Shown: piece after piece, positions 1-8,169 of the stretch | Numbering within the stretch: the stretch's first letter is position 1 | How the letters are laid out: each line of letters starts with the position of its first letter | NCBI GenBank assembly: GCA_947458745.1 | Contig: CANGYQ010000006.1 | Location: forward strand, 124,001 to 188,000 | From: Bryobacteraceae bacterium | Lineage (GTDB): Bacteria; Acidobacteriota; Terriglobia; Bryobacterales; Bryobacteraceae | Length of the DNA stretch: 64,000 nt | Direction: 5' to 3' | Made by a program: the position numbers and the translations under genes | The notes under the pieces: model-generated | Told to the model about the DNA's origin: nothing | The model's database searches: none | Seen by the model: the letters and a program-made list of their open reading frames with translations, nothing else

Positions 1-1119
1 CTGGGCCTGCCCGGCCAAGCGGTTGGCCGGGATGATGTTGTTGGGGAACTGGGTACGCGTGGCGGGGGTGGCGCCGCTGGCCGGATCGAAGATATTCAGG
101 TTCAGGGCCCGCAGGTCGCCCGCCCGCTCTTCCATCGTCGGCACGCGCAACAGTGCGCCGCCGCCGGTGTTGCGTCGCGTGCCCTGGAAGTCGCCAAAGT
201 AGAACAGCTTGTTCTTCATGATCGGGCCACCGATTGAAGCGCCAAACTGGTTCCACTGCGTCAGCGGGATCAGGCGGCCATTGGAGTTGGGGATCACGCG
301 GGATTGCGTGAACGGGTTGCGCGCCTGCAAGTGGTCATTGCGCAGGAACCAGAACGCGCTGCCGTGGATCTGGTTGGTGCCGGACTTCGTCTGCGCGCTC
401 ACCACGCCCGCGCTCGCCACTCCAAATTCCGCGTCATAGTTGGCCGTTGTGATCTTGGCTTCGGTCACCGATTCCAGCGTGGGGTTAATGACAATCCAGC
501 CCAGCACCGCATCATGGTTGTCCGTGCCGTCCAGCAGGTGGCTTGTCCCGGCGAAGCTCTGGCCATTCACCAGCATGCGGTACGAACCCTGCGGGTTCTC
601 GGCAGAGGCCGCCGTCATGGAGGTGGGGAATGACACCACACCCGGTGTCATCAGCTGCAGGTTCGTGAACCGGCGGCTTAGGATCGGGAGATTGGTCACC
701 GTCTTCTCGCTCCAGGTCGTGCTGACGTCACTGCGTTCCGTTTTCAGGATGCCGGCTTCGGAGCTGACTTCCATCGTCTGCGTCACGTCGCCCACCTGCA
801 GCAGCAAGTCAATGCGCGTTTCCGTATCCACGGAGACGCCGACGTTTTCCTGATTCAACGCCTTAAAGCCAGCCGCCTCCACGCGGACCCGGTAACGGCC
901 CACGATCAGGAACCGCTGTGTGAAGTTCCCGGATTCATTCGTCGTCGTCGTCGTGGCCACATCGCGGCCCGTATCCGTGATGGTTACCTTGGCCCCCGCA
1001 ACGGCGGCCCCCGTGGGGTCCACCACGGTGCCGACGATGGTGCCGTAAACGGCTTGTGAGAAGCCGGGAGAAACTGCAGCGATCGCCAAGACCGCGGCCA
1101 AAAGAAGTCTTTTCAACAT
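1..1119 (-). CDS. TonB-dependent receptor, Oar-like (partial; C-terminus beyond window)
   Basis: The first 373 residues of an outer-membrane receptor are present, and the frame stays open to base 1. A signal peptide (MLKRLLLAAVLAIAAV) is followed by a carboxypeptidase-regulatory-like beta-sandwich (about residues 25-110: GTIVGTVVDPTGAAVAGAKV) and then plug-type sequence with the variable-length segment QTKSGTNQIHGSAF. The last visible residues, PNNIIPANRL, match the motif usual in acidobacterial Oar-like receptors. The start is fixed by a strong Shine-Dalgarno sequence (GGAGGGG) about 8 nt upstream of the ATG. Family role: energised uptake across the outer membrane, or adhesion; the substrate cannot be read from the sequence. 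Full-length relatives exceed 1000 residues, so about two thirds lies outside the window. Confidence 0.9.
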   Translation of the reverse strand, partial: MLKRLLLAAVLAIAAVSPGFSQAVYGTIVGTVVDPTGAAVAGAKVTITDTGRDVATTTTTNESGNFTQRFLIVGRYRVRVEAAGFKALNQENVGVSVDTETRIDLLLQVGDVTQTMEVSSEAGILKTERSDVSTTWSEKTVTNLPILSRRFTNLQLMTPGVVSFPTSMTAASAENPQGSYRMLVNGQSFAGTSHLLDGTDNHDAVLGWIVINPTLESVTEAKITTANYDAEFGVASAGVVSAQTKSGTNQIHGSAFWFLRNDHLQARNPFTQSRVIPNSNGRLIPLTQWNQFGASIGGPIMKNKLFYFGDFQGTRRNTGGGALLRVPTMEERAGDLRALNLNIFDPASGATPATRTQFPNNIIPANRLAGQAQ

Positions 1120-1180
1120 AGATACCCCTCCAACTGAAAACGTGGCGTCTGTTATATCACAAATGGCCATCAGCCCCCAA

Positions 1181-1744
1181 CTAAGGAATTGAACTGCTGC
1201 GGGGCGGCCCAAACGTCGGCGGCCAATGGGCGTGGCCCAGCGTGGTGCCGTCCGGCATTCCACACCACGGTGCGTCTGGCTCTGCGAGAAGGTTCTCCAG
1301 ATCGAGCGGATCAACCGCCAGCGGCGATTCTGGCCGGTCCCCGCTCCATTGATCACCCGTCCGTCCGGCGGAGACCTCAATGCTGTGGCCATCGGGGTCG
1401 GTCAGGTAGAGCGACTCACCCACTAAGTAATCCGCCACGCCATCCAGCGGGTGGCGGATCGCGAGCAGGTGCCGGACCAACTGCGCCAGCGCGGCACGGT
1501 GTGGCAAGACAAGGGCAAACTCAGGCCGCCCGGGGCTGGCGGGCAGGCTCGGGCGGGCGCCGGGTTGTTCGGCCAAGTGGAGCAGCGCATGGCCTGGCAC
1601 ACCCAGCGTCGCGGAGCCGGCCGTAGCCTCCAGCACCGCTAGTCCCAATACGTGCTGATAGAAGTGGAGCGAGCGTTCCAGGCTGACTACGCCGAGGCCA
1701 ACCGGATCAATCGCCAGATCAGAAATGGTGCCCACGCCCTCCAA
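1181..1744 (-). CDS. VOC (glyoxalase/extradiol dioxygenase-like) protein, single-domain, probably truncated
   Basis: This 187-residue protein has one vicinal-oxygen-chelate module (about residues 10-128). It begins DPVGLGVVSLERSLHFYQ and ends in the metal-ligand strand DPDGHSIEV. Residues 160-171 (GMPDGTTLGHAH) match the linker that, in CatE-like two-module proteins, leads into the second module. Here the chain instead ends after about 15 proline- and serine-rich residues, so a C-terminal module seems to be lost. The substrate is unknown. The annotated start is a TTG and is uncertain: a GGAGGG lies just inside it and no in-frame ATG lies close upstream. The gene lies 61 bp upstream of the TonB receptor on the same strand. 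Confidence 0.7.
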   Translation of the reverse strand: MEGVGTISDLAIDPVGLGVVSLERSLHFYQHVLGLAVLEATAGSATLGVPGHALLHLAEQPGARPSLPASPGRPEFALVLPHRAALAQLVRHLLAIRHPLDGVADYLVGESLYLTDPDGHSIEVSAGRTGDQWSGDRPESPLAVDPLDLENLLAEPDAPWCGMPDGTTLGHAHWPPTFGPPRSSSIP

Positions 1745-1831
1745 TCTCGCATAGCTGATGGACGTGGGGCCTCTCGGTCGCCAGATTCACCCAATGACCG
1801 CCAGTGCGAGATGGCCTGTCCTGCCGGCGTT

Positions 1832-1857
1832 GTGGCGTCACTTACAGCAGACGCCAC
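1832..1857. repeat. Perfect 8-bp inverted repeat (hairpin)
   Basis: GTGGCGTC and GACGCCAC flank a 10-nt loop. The hairpin sits only 6 bp from the larger one at 1864-1903. No uridine run follows it on either strand. Confidence 0.6.
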
Positions 1858-1863
1858 CCCAAA

Positions 1864-1903
1864 GGAACGGGGCCCACCGGAAGTTACTCCGGGGGCCCCT
1901 TCC
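1864..1903 (-). terminator. Strong hairpin downstream of smc, possible terminator
   Basis: A stem of about 16 bp pairs GGAA-GGGGCCC-CCGGA with TCCGG-GGGCCCC-TTCC around a 6-nt loop, with single bulged bases at 1868 and 1876. On the minus strand it lies about 100 nt after the smc stop and is followed by TTTGGGG, a weak U-tract. It could therefore act as a terminator, an mRNA 3'-end stabiliser or part of an RNA element. Confidence 0.5.
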
Positions 1904-2003
1904 GCTCGTGGGGCGGAACTTGTTGGGGAGATGATCTATGCGGGCTGATCTATCTCCATTTGATGGCTGCTCGGCAGGTCCCTCCTGCTGGTCCTGGGTC
2001 GGG

Positions 2004-5000
2004 TTACGCTGCCGCCGGCCGCGCGGCTTCCTTGAAGCGGACGCTCACCAGCTTCGAGACGCCTGGCTCCTGCATGGTGACGCCATACATCGCCTGCGCC
2101 GATTCCATCGTGCGCTTAGCGTGGGTGATGACGATGAACTGCGTCTGGCTCGACATCTCCTTCAGCAGCGCGGACAGGCGCATGATGTTGGGTTCATCCA
2201 GCGGCGCATCCACTTCGTCCAGGATGCAGAACGGTGACGGCTGATACTTGAAGATCGCCATCAGCAGCGCCATGGCGGTCATGGCGCGCTCACCGCCCGA
2301 AAGCAGCAGCACGTTCTGGAGCTTCTTGCCCGGCGGCTGGGCCACCAGGTCGATGCCCGATTCGTTGACGTTTTCCTGATCAGTCAGGCGCATTTCGCCC
2401 AAGCCGCCGTTGAACAGCGTCTTGAACATGTCGCGGAAGTAGGCGTTGATCTTTTCGAACGCTTCATTGAAGCGGCGCTTGGATTCGACGTCGATCTCCT
2501 GGATGGCCTTTTCGGTATCCCGGATCGAATCGAGCAGGTCCTGCCTCTGCGTATTGAGGAAGTCGTACCGGCGCTGCGCCTCTTCATACTCCTCCAACGC
2601 CTGCGTGTTCACCGGGCCCAAACCTTCAATCCGGCGGTTCAAGTCCTTCACCTTGTCTTCCGCTTCGGCCAAGGCCACCTCATCAAAGGTACGATCCACG
2701 GCCGCGGCTACCTCAGCGGCATTGGTATCGAGCTGGTTCTGGCAGTTCTCTTCCAGGTGCTTCAGGTCGCTTTGGCGCCGGACCAGTTCGATCTCGATCT
2801 GCGAGCGGCGTTCAGCCAGTTGTTGCGCCGTGATGCGGAGCGTCTTCATCTGCTGATCCGTCGCGGCCAGCGCTGTCTTCTGTTCGGCTTCCCGCGTCGC
2901 CATCTCGCGCACTGCGGTGGCCAGCGTGCCGATCGCATCGTTCAGCTCAGTGGAGCGTGAATCGAGGCCCATGTTGTCGTTCAACAGTCGCTGCCGGTCC
3001 ACGCCCAGACGCTCCATCTCGGTCGAGAGGAATTGGCGGCGGTGCGCAAGCTCACGAATCTGCGCTTCCAGACGCTGGGCGGCCGCTTGTGCGGAACGAG
3101 CCCGCTCTTCAAGACTGGCCAGGCCCGCTCGGAGCGCGGAATGCTCCTCGCCCAGATGGGCGGCCTTACGCTGCAGCTCTTCGACATTGGAGCGCGTGGC
3201 CAGCAGCGCCTTCTCCACCTCTGCCCCGGCGGCCTCTTTTTCGGCCACCGCTTGCTGCCGTTGCTGCAACTGCGCCAGCGACCGTTCCCGGTCCCGTTGC
3301 AGACGCTGCAAGTCGTTACGCGCCACATTCAAGCGCGAATTGGCGCGCTGCAACTCCTCGGACATCTTCCGGCTCTCGTGGTCGATCGCCAGCGCGTCCT
3401 TCTCCTGCGTCTGTTGCTGCTGACGCAGCTTTTCAAGCTGCTCCGCCAACGCGGTGATCTCAGCTTCCAGTTGCGCCTGCCGGGCGATCGCTTCATCCAG
3501 CGCCACTTGCTTGGTGCGTTCGAGCGTAGTGAGTTCGCGCAGTTCGCGCTTCAACGCCAGCGGACCGCTGGATGACTTCTTGCCACCCGACACCGCGTAG
3601 CCGTGATAGCAGACGCCATCGGGCAGCAGGAAGTAGACGTCCGGGTATTCCAGCGCCAGCCGCTGGGCGGCGTTGCGGTCTGTCGCCAGAAAGCAGCGCG
3701 ACAGGCGCGGCAAAAGTTCGGCCGGAGCTTCGGTGAGGCCATTGGTCAGGCGCAGCACGTCGCTCAAGCGAGCGGCGATGCCAGTGTCAGGGCCAACGGG
3801 CGGCTCAGCCACCGGACCACGCAGAAGCTCCGATTGGGGGGGAGGATGGACCAGGAAAGTCGCGCGGCCATCCAGATCGCTCCGCATCAGCTCAACGCCT
3901 TGTTGCGCAGCGGCCCAGTCATGGACCAGCACGTACTCCAACTCTTCGTGCAAAAACTCTTCGGTGGCCTTTTCGTAGTTGCGGTCCACTTCGACAAAGT
4001 CGGCCAACACGCCCATCGGCTTCAAGCCGCCGCCCTGGCCACGTTCGATGGCCGTGAACAGCCGCTTCACCGATTCGGTGGTGTAGGCACGGTGCGACAG
4101 AATCTCGTTCAGCGAATCCTTGCGCGCCTTGGTGCGGGATAGCTCGGCGCGCCGCTCATCCACCAGACGCCGGGCCTCACCCTGCTGCTGGCGCTTGGCG
4201 TTCAACTCGCCGTCCACGCGCTTGCGCTCCGCGCCCACCATGGCCAACTCTTGCTGCCGGGCCGTCGCGCGTTCAGCCAGCGAGGTCTTCAGCCCTTCCA
4301 GACGCGCAATCTCCGCCACACCGGACTCTTCGTCCCGCGTAATTCGAGCCGAATCCCGGTCCAGTGACTGCATGTAGCCATCAGCCTGGGCCAACTGATT
4401 CTTGAGCGTCGACGCTTCGCCCATCAACCGCAGCACCTGCTGCCGGGCATTCTCGGCTTCGCGTTCCCGCTGCCGGAGGTCGTTTTGCAGAGCATCCCGC
4501 TCCGTCGTCTTGGCGTGCAGGGTGGTGCGGGCCGCGGCCAGTTCCGTGCCTACATCCGCGCCCTGCGCGATGTGCGAGGCGTGTTCGGCCTTGCGGTCAC
4601 CCAGGCGGGTTTCCACGTCCACTGACTCGGTTTCAGCCTGCTGCAGACGCTGCTCAATGGCCGCAATCTGCCGCGCCTGCGATTCCAGCCGGCCGCGCGT
4701 ACGCTCCGCTTCCAACTGCAATTCCGAAAGCTTACGGCGAGCTTCGGTCAGTTCGGCTTCCGTGGCAAAGCACTGCTGGCGGAGGCTGGCCGTTTGAGTT
4801 TCGCCCACCGCCACTTCCTGATTGGCGGTGCCCAATTGCTCAGTAGCGACATTCAGGTCCAGCGCGGTCTTGGTGATCTCCCGCTCCAGAATCTGATACC
4901 GGCCAGCAATCGCAAACCGCAACTGCATGACATATTCGCCGCGCAGCTCTTCAAACCGCTTCGCTTTGGCCGCCTGACGCTTCAGCGAATTGGCTTGGCG

Positions 5001-5681
5001 GCCCACTTCTTCCAAAATGTCAAAGACGCGGTTGAGGTTCTGCTTGGCCCCTTCCAGCTTGGCTTCGGCCAGCCGGCGGCGCGCCTTGAAGCGACCCACA
5101 CCGGCGGCTTCTTCGATCACATTGCGGCGGTCAGCTGGCTTGTTCGACAGAATCTGCCCAATGCGGCCCTGCTCAATGATGGCGTAGCTTTCCGGACCCA
5201 GGCCCGTACCCATAAACAGATCCTGGATGTCGCGCAGGCGGGCCTGCTTGCCGTCGATCAGGTATTCGCTCTCACCATTGCGGAACAGGCGGCGCGTGAT
5301 CGTGATTTCTTTGGCTTTACCGAAATGCTCAATCGGCTTGGCGGAATCGATCGGTACCGCCGCCCCATCAGCCGCCGGAGCCTCGGGCTTGGCTTCTTTT
5401 TCCAGATGATAGCCAGGGTCTACCAGCGTCATGGTCACTTGGGCCATGCCGAGCGGCTTGCGATCCCGGGTGCCGGCGAAGATCACATCTTCCATCCGGG
5501 CGCCGCGCAACGACTTGGCGGACTGTTCACCCAGCACCCAACTGATGGCGTCGCTGAGGTTCGATTTGCCACAGCCGTTGGGGCCCACGATGGCGGCCAC
5601 CCCTTCGCCGTGAAATTTCATCTCGGTCCGGTCGCAGAAGGACTTAAAGCCCTGAATCTCGACTCGCTTAAGCTTGAGCAC
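2004..5681 (-). CDS. smc: Chromosome segregation ATPase SMC
   Basis: This 1225-residue protein is the core ATPase of the bacterial condensin complex (with ScpA/ScpB) that compacts and segregates the chromosome. The Walker A motif GPNGCGKSN is at residues 33-41. Two long coiled coils flank a central hinge (about 520-660, including GLKPMGVLADFVEVD). The ABC signature LLSGGERAMTA and Walker B motif FCILDEVDAPLDEPN are near the C-terminus, giving the full head-arm-hinge-arm-head layout and normal length. A short insert rich in Ala/Pro/Glu (about residues 92-115) lies in the N-terminal head. Start: a GTG at 5681 preceded by GAGGT at suitable spacing. It is transcribed alone from a promoter near 5783-5809. 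Confidence 0.98.
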   Translation of the reverse strand: MLKLKRVEIQGFKSFCDRTEMKFHGEGVAAIVGPNGCGKSNLSDAISWVLGEQSAKSLRGARMEDVIFAGTRDRKPLGMAQVTMTLVDPGYHLEKEAKPEAPAADGAAVPIDSAKPIEHFGKAKEITITRRLFRNGESEYLIDGKQARLRDIQDLFMGTGLGPESYAIIEQGRIGQILSNKPADRRNVIEEAAGVGRFKARRRLAEAKLEGAKQNLNRVFDILEEVGRQANSLKRQAAKAKRFEELRGEYVMQLRFAIAGRYQILEREITKTALDLNVATEQLGTANQEVAVGETQTASLRQQCFATEAELTEARRKLSELQLEAERTRGRLESQARQIAAIEQRLQQAETESVDVETRLGDRKAEHASHIAQGADVGTELAAARTTLHAKTTERDALQNDLRQREREAENARQQVLRLMGEASTLKNQLAQADGYMQSLDRDSARITRDEESGVAEIARLEGLKTSLAERATARQQELAMVGAERKRVDGELNAKRQQQGEARRLVDERRAELSRTKARKDSLNEILSHRAYTTESVKRLFTAIERGQGGGLKPMGVLADFVEVDRNYEKATEEFLHEELEYVLVHDWAAAQQGVELMRSDLDGRATFLVHPPPQSELLRGPVAEPPVGPDTGIAARLSDVLRLTNGLTEAPAELLPRLSRCFLATDRNAAQRLALEYPDVYFLLPDGVCYHGYAVSGGKKSSSGPLALKRELRELTTLERTKQVALDEAIARQAQLEAEITALAEQLEKLRQQQQTQEKDALAIDHESRKMSEELQRANSRLNVARNDLQRLQRDRERSLAQLQQRQQAVAEKEAAGAEVEKALLATRSNVEELQRKAAHLGEEHSALRAGLASLEERARSAQAAAQRLEAQIRELAHRRQFLSTEMERLGVDRQRLLNDNMGLDSRSTELNDAIGTLATAVREMATREAEQKTALAATDQQMKTLRITAQQLAERRSQIEIELVRRQSDLKHLEENCQNQLDTNAAEVAAAVDRTFDEVALAEAEDKVKDLNRRIEGLGPVNTQALEEYEEAQRRYDFLNTQRQDLLDSIRDTEKAIQEIDVESKRRFNEAFEKINAYFRDMFKTLFNGGLGEMRLTDQENVNESGIDLVAQPPGKKLQNVLLLSGGERAMTAMALLMAIFKYQPSPFCILDEVDAPLDEPNIMRLSALLKEMSSQTQFIVITHAKRTMESAQAMYGVTMQEPGVSKLVSVRFKEAARPAAA

Positions 5682-5782
5682 TTGTGGCTACCTCTTCACA
5701 CAGATGCAGGTGGGTACAGGAGCAGACGACTGCCACGGCATTCCGTTGCAACGTCCCGCTCCTTCTCGGGGGGTACGCTCAG

Positions 5783-5809
5783 ATTATACCGGATCGAGGG
5801 CGATTGCAA
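5783..5809 (-). promoter_or_regulatory. Putative smc promoter
   Basis: On the minus strand a perfect TATAAT (5788-5783) is preceded by TTGCAA (5809-5804) with a 15-bp spacer, which is short but tolerable. This would start transcription near 5776, giving a leader of about 95 nt with a Shine-Dalgarno sequence before the smc GTG. Confidence 0.5.
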
Positions 5810-5892
5810 GCAGACCGCCCCCTGCCCCTGGGGATATCCACAGTTTCACCACAACATCTTGTGGCCATCTGCGGAAGATCCGGGTGAGACCG

Positions 5893-8169
5893 TCAGAACT
5901 GAAACCGCGCCCCCAACTGAATCCGCCGCCCGGACCAACTGGAGACGGCCCGCCCGAAGAAGGGTGACGTCACCGCGCCGAGGTACCCAGTGGCATTCAA
6001 ATGGTTCAACAGATTGAAGGCGTCTACGGAAATCGTTGCCGTGGGGCTCTTCTCCTTCATCTTGGGGCGCACCTTGAAATCGTGGTACCAGCGCAAATCG
6101 ACCTGATCCAGCCGCGGTCCCAGGCCAGTGTTGCGCCCGACACCCAGAGGCCGGTCGTTCGCCAAGCCGTCGCGGTTGTCATCGCGGCCGGTAGTGATGT
6201 TGTAGGGGATGCCGCTCATGAACTGCAGCGAGAGGCCGAACGTCGCCCAGCGGTGCAGCTCTGCCGTGCCCATGAAGTTGAACATGTGGCGGCGGTCGGT
6301 ATCGGCACGGCCAAACTCGCCCGAAGGGGCGGCGCTGGAGGCCGGAAACCAGTTCAAGCCTTGGGCATCCGTCCGCGTGTTGTAGAGGACGTACATCAGC
6401 ATTCCGCTTACCTTCGGCGCAATCGGGCCCCGAAGGTAGAACTCCAACGAATCGCCCACCCACCGGCCAGCGGATTCCAGTTGCCGGAGTTGGGCTATCG
6501 CCGGGTCGGGCCGGGTGAGATACAGCGGACCCAGCGGCGCATTGGCATCCCGGGAACGGAACATCCGGGAGCCGCGCACGCCGCTGTACTGCACGGTCAG
6601 CGTGGTCTTCTTCAAGATGGCCCGCTCCAGCAGGATGTTGTACTGCCAATAGTTGGGCAACTGAACATTGGGCTGCTGGCGCACGACGCTCGTGGGGAGC
6701 GAACTGAGCGGCCGGTTAAAGTCATTGCCGGTCAGGATGTAGCGCCGCAGTTGCGTGCCGTTAAACCGCAGTAGATCCAGGATCGGCTGCGGGCCGGACC
6801 GCTCAAAGAATGAGCCCACGCCCGTCCGCACCACCCAGTTGCGCTGCTTCCCCGGAGCCCAGGCAATCGACAACCGTGGCTGCACGTTATTCCCGTCCGT
6901 AAAGTAGTTCTGGTAGTCGTAGCGGACACCCCAGGCCACCGACAAATTGCGCCGCACCTGGTACTCGTCCTGAAAGAAGTAGCCCACCGTCTTTTCGACA
7001 AACACCACCTTGGGATCGCCGCGCTGGATAACAGCGGAAAACGGGCGCTGCGCGAGATAGTCGGCCAGGTTGGCGTAGTTGTAAGTGCCCAACTGATTGG
7101 CCCGGTCCGAGAGGCCGCGGCGGGACCAGTCCGGCAGGTTCAGCCCGTACTTCATGTTGTGACGCTTGGCGGTCTGCGTGACGATGAAGAACAGTGCCCC
7201 ATGCACTTCCGTGCGCAGTTCATCCATCTGCGCTCCGCCGCCCGTAAACGCATCGCTCACCACCACGCGCGGCGCGGCAAGGTTGCTGCGGCGGGGGGCG
7301 GCATAGCGGCCAAACAATGCCCGCCACTGCACCAGGAGCTTGGGCGAAAGCACGGCCCGGTGGTTAAAGATGAGCTCATCTTCGCGGAACCGCAGCTGCA
7401 TACCGGCCTCGGGCAACACAACGCCGCCTACACCCTGGTTGTTCTGCCAGCGATCCTGAAAATTGATCTGGCCAAAGAAGGCGTGACGGTCATTCGGGGC
7501 GTGACTAAGGCGGGCGGACAGATACGTATTGCGGGTAGGCGTCTCGACGTTGGTGTTCACCAACCCCTGGGGCGTGGACGCGAAGACGATGGCCTGGAAA
7601 TCATCGTTCTCTCGTTGGCCGGAGAGCAGAAACGACGTGCGCTTCCCGCTGCCCACCGGCCCCAGCAGACTGCCTTCAAACGTACGGCGCTGTTCGGGCG
7701 GCCGGACCGCGGCAAAGGCGTCACGGGCGTTCAGGTGCTGGTCCCGGAAGAGAAAATTCAGTGTGCCGTGATAGGCGTCGGTGCCGGACTTGGTAATCAC
7801 CTCAATCCGGCGGCGGCTCCAGCGCGGATACTCGGCGGTGTAGGGGTTCTGGTTGATCTTGATCTCTTGAATCGCCGAGGCGGTGACGCCCAGATTGCGG
7901 GCCTCCATGCCATCGACAATCAAAGAAAGTCCACCGGCACCCATGCTGGGATCCAGAAAGCGAGTGAGAGCCGCAATCGGGTCGCCGCCCAACATCGGTA
8001 GATTGTCCAGCAGCCCGCGTTCCACCGAAATGGTGTCGCGATTTTGGTCCGAATCCACCGATAATTTGTCCGCGCGATCCGTCACCGTAATCGAGTCGCG
8101 GCGGGTCACCAGCGCCGGCTCGGGCGTGTTCTGTATCAGCAATAGCGCCAGGCTAAGGTATGAGCTCAA
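5893..8169 (-). CDS. TonB-dependent receptor, compact type without N-terminal regulatory domain
   Basis: A protein of about 758 residues with a hydrophobic leader (SLALLLIQ), a plug domain and a beta-barrel. The plug includes LSLIVDGMEARN and EVITKSGTDAYHGTLNFLFR. The chain ends in the aromatic outer-membrane insertion signal GARFQF. The chosen start is TTG at 8169, which overlaps the end of the acylase gene by 17 nt. The open frame extends 40 codons further, but those residues are basic, unlike a leader, and lie fully inside the acylase gene. Being last in the AtuA/carboxylase/acylase operon, it probably imports the compound that operon degrades. That link is inferred from position only. Confidence 0.85.
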   Translation of the reverse strand: MSSYLSLALLLIQNTPEPALVTRRDSITVTDRADKLSVDSDQNRDTISVERGLLDNLPMLGGDPIAALTRFLDPSMGAGGLSLIVDGMEARNLGVTASAIQEIKINQNPYTAEYPRWSRRRIEVITKSGTDAYHGTLNFLFRDQHLNARDAFAAVRPPEQRRTFEGSLLGPVGSGKRTSFLLSGQRENDDFQAIVFASTPQGLVNTNVETPTRNTYLSARLSHAPNDRHAFFGQINFQDRWQNNQGVGGVVLPEAGMQLRFREDELIFNHRAVLSPKLLVQWRALFGRYAAPRRSNLAAPRVVVSDAFTGGGAQMDELRTEVHGALFFIVTQTAKRHNMKYGLNLPDWSRRGLSDRANQLGTYNYANLADYLAQRPFSAVIQRGDPKVVFVEKTVGYFFQDEYQVRRNLSVAWGVRYDYQNYFTDGNNVQPRLSIAWAPGKQRNWVVRTGVGSFFERSGPQPILDLLRFNGTQLRRYILTGNDFNRPLSSLPTSVVRQQPNVQLPNYWQYNILLERAILKKTTLTVQYSGVRGSRMFRSRDANAPLGPLYLTRPDPAIAQLRQLESAGRWVGDSLEFYLRGPIAPKVSGMLMYVLYNTRTDAQGLNWFPASSAAPSGEFGRADTDRRHMFNFMGTAELHRWATFGLSLQFMSGIPYNITTGRDDNRDGLANDRPLGVGRNTGLGPRLDQVDLRWYHDFKVRPKMKEKSPTATISVDAFNLLNHLNATGYLGAVTSPFFGRAVSSWSGRRIQLGARFQF

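Larger units (their letters stand above)
1745..2003. other. Intergenic stretch with two adjacent hairpins, no convincing gene
   Basis: This 259-bp gap lies downstream of smc and upstream of the VOC gene. A plus-strand reading frame (from 1804, encoding a CRRCGVTY segment) runs through it into antisense smc sequence. It matches no family known to me and is probably spurious. The gap carries two consecutive strong inverted repeats, listed separately. They may end smc transcription or form part of a structured RNA. Confidence 0.5.

Noticed and set aside
1804-2244. Possible small zinc-binding protein (CRRC) on the plus strand
   Set aside because: It runs into antisense smc, has no paired second cysteine knuckle of known type and no ribosome-binding site; the sequence is better explained by the two hairpins.
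5834-5846. DnaA-box-like sequence (ATATCCACA)
   Set aside because: A single 8-of-9 match with no further boxes, no AT-rich unwinding region and no dnaA/dnaN/gidA genes nearby; not an origin.
4794-6017. Long plus-strand open frame (407 codons) across smc
   Set aside because: It is fully antisense to smc and its upstream region; composition is His/Gln/Arg-rich as expected for a shadow frame, with no family resemblance.
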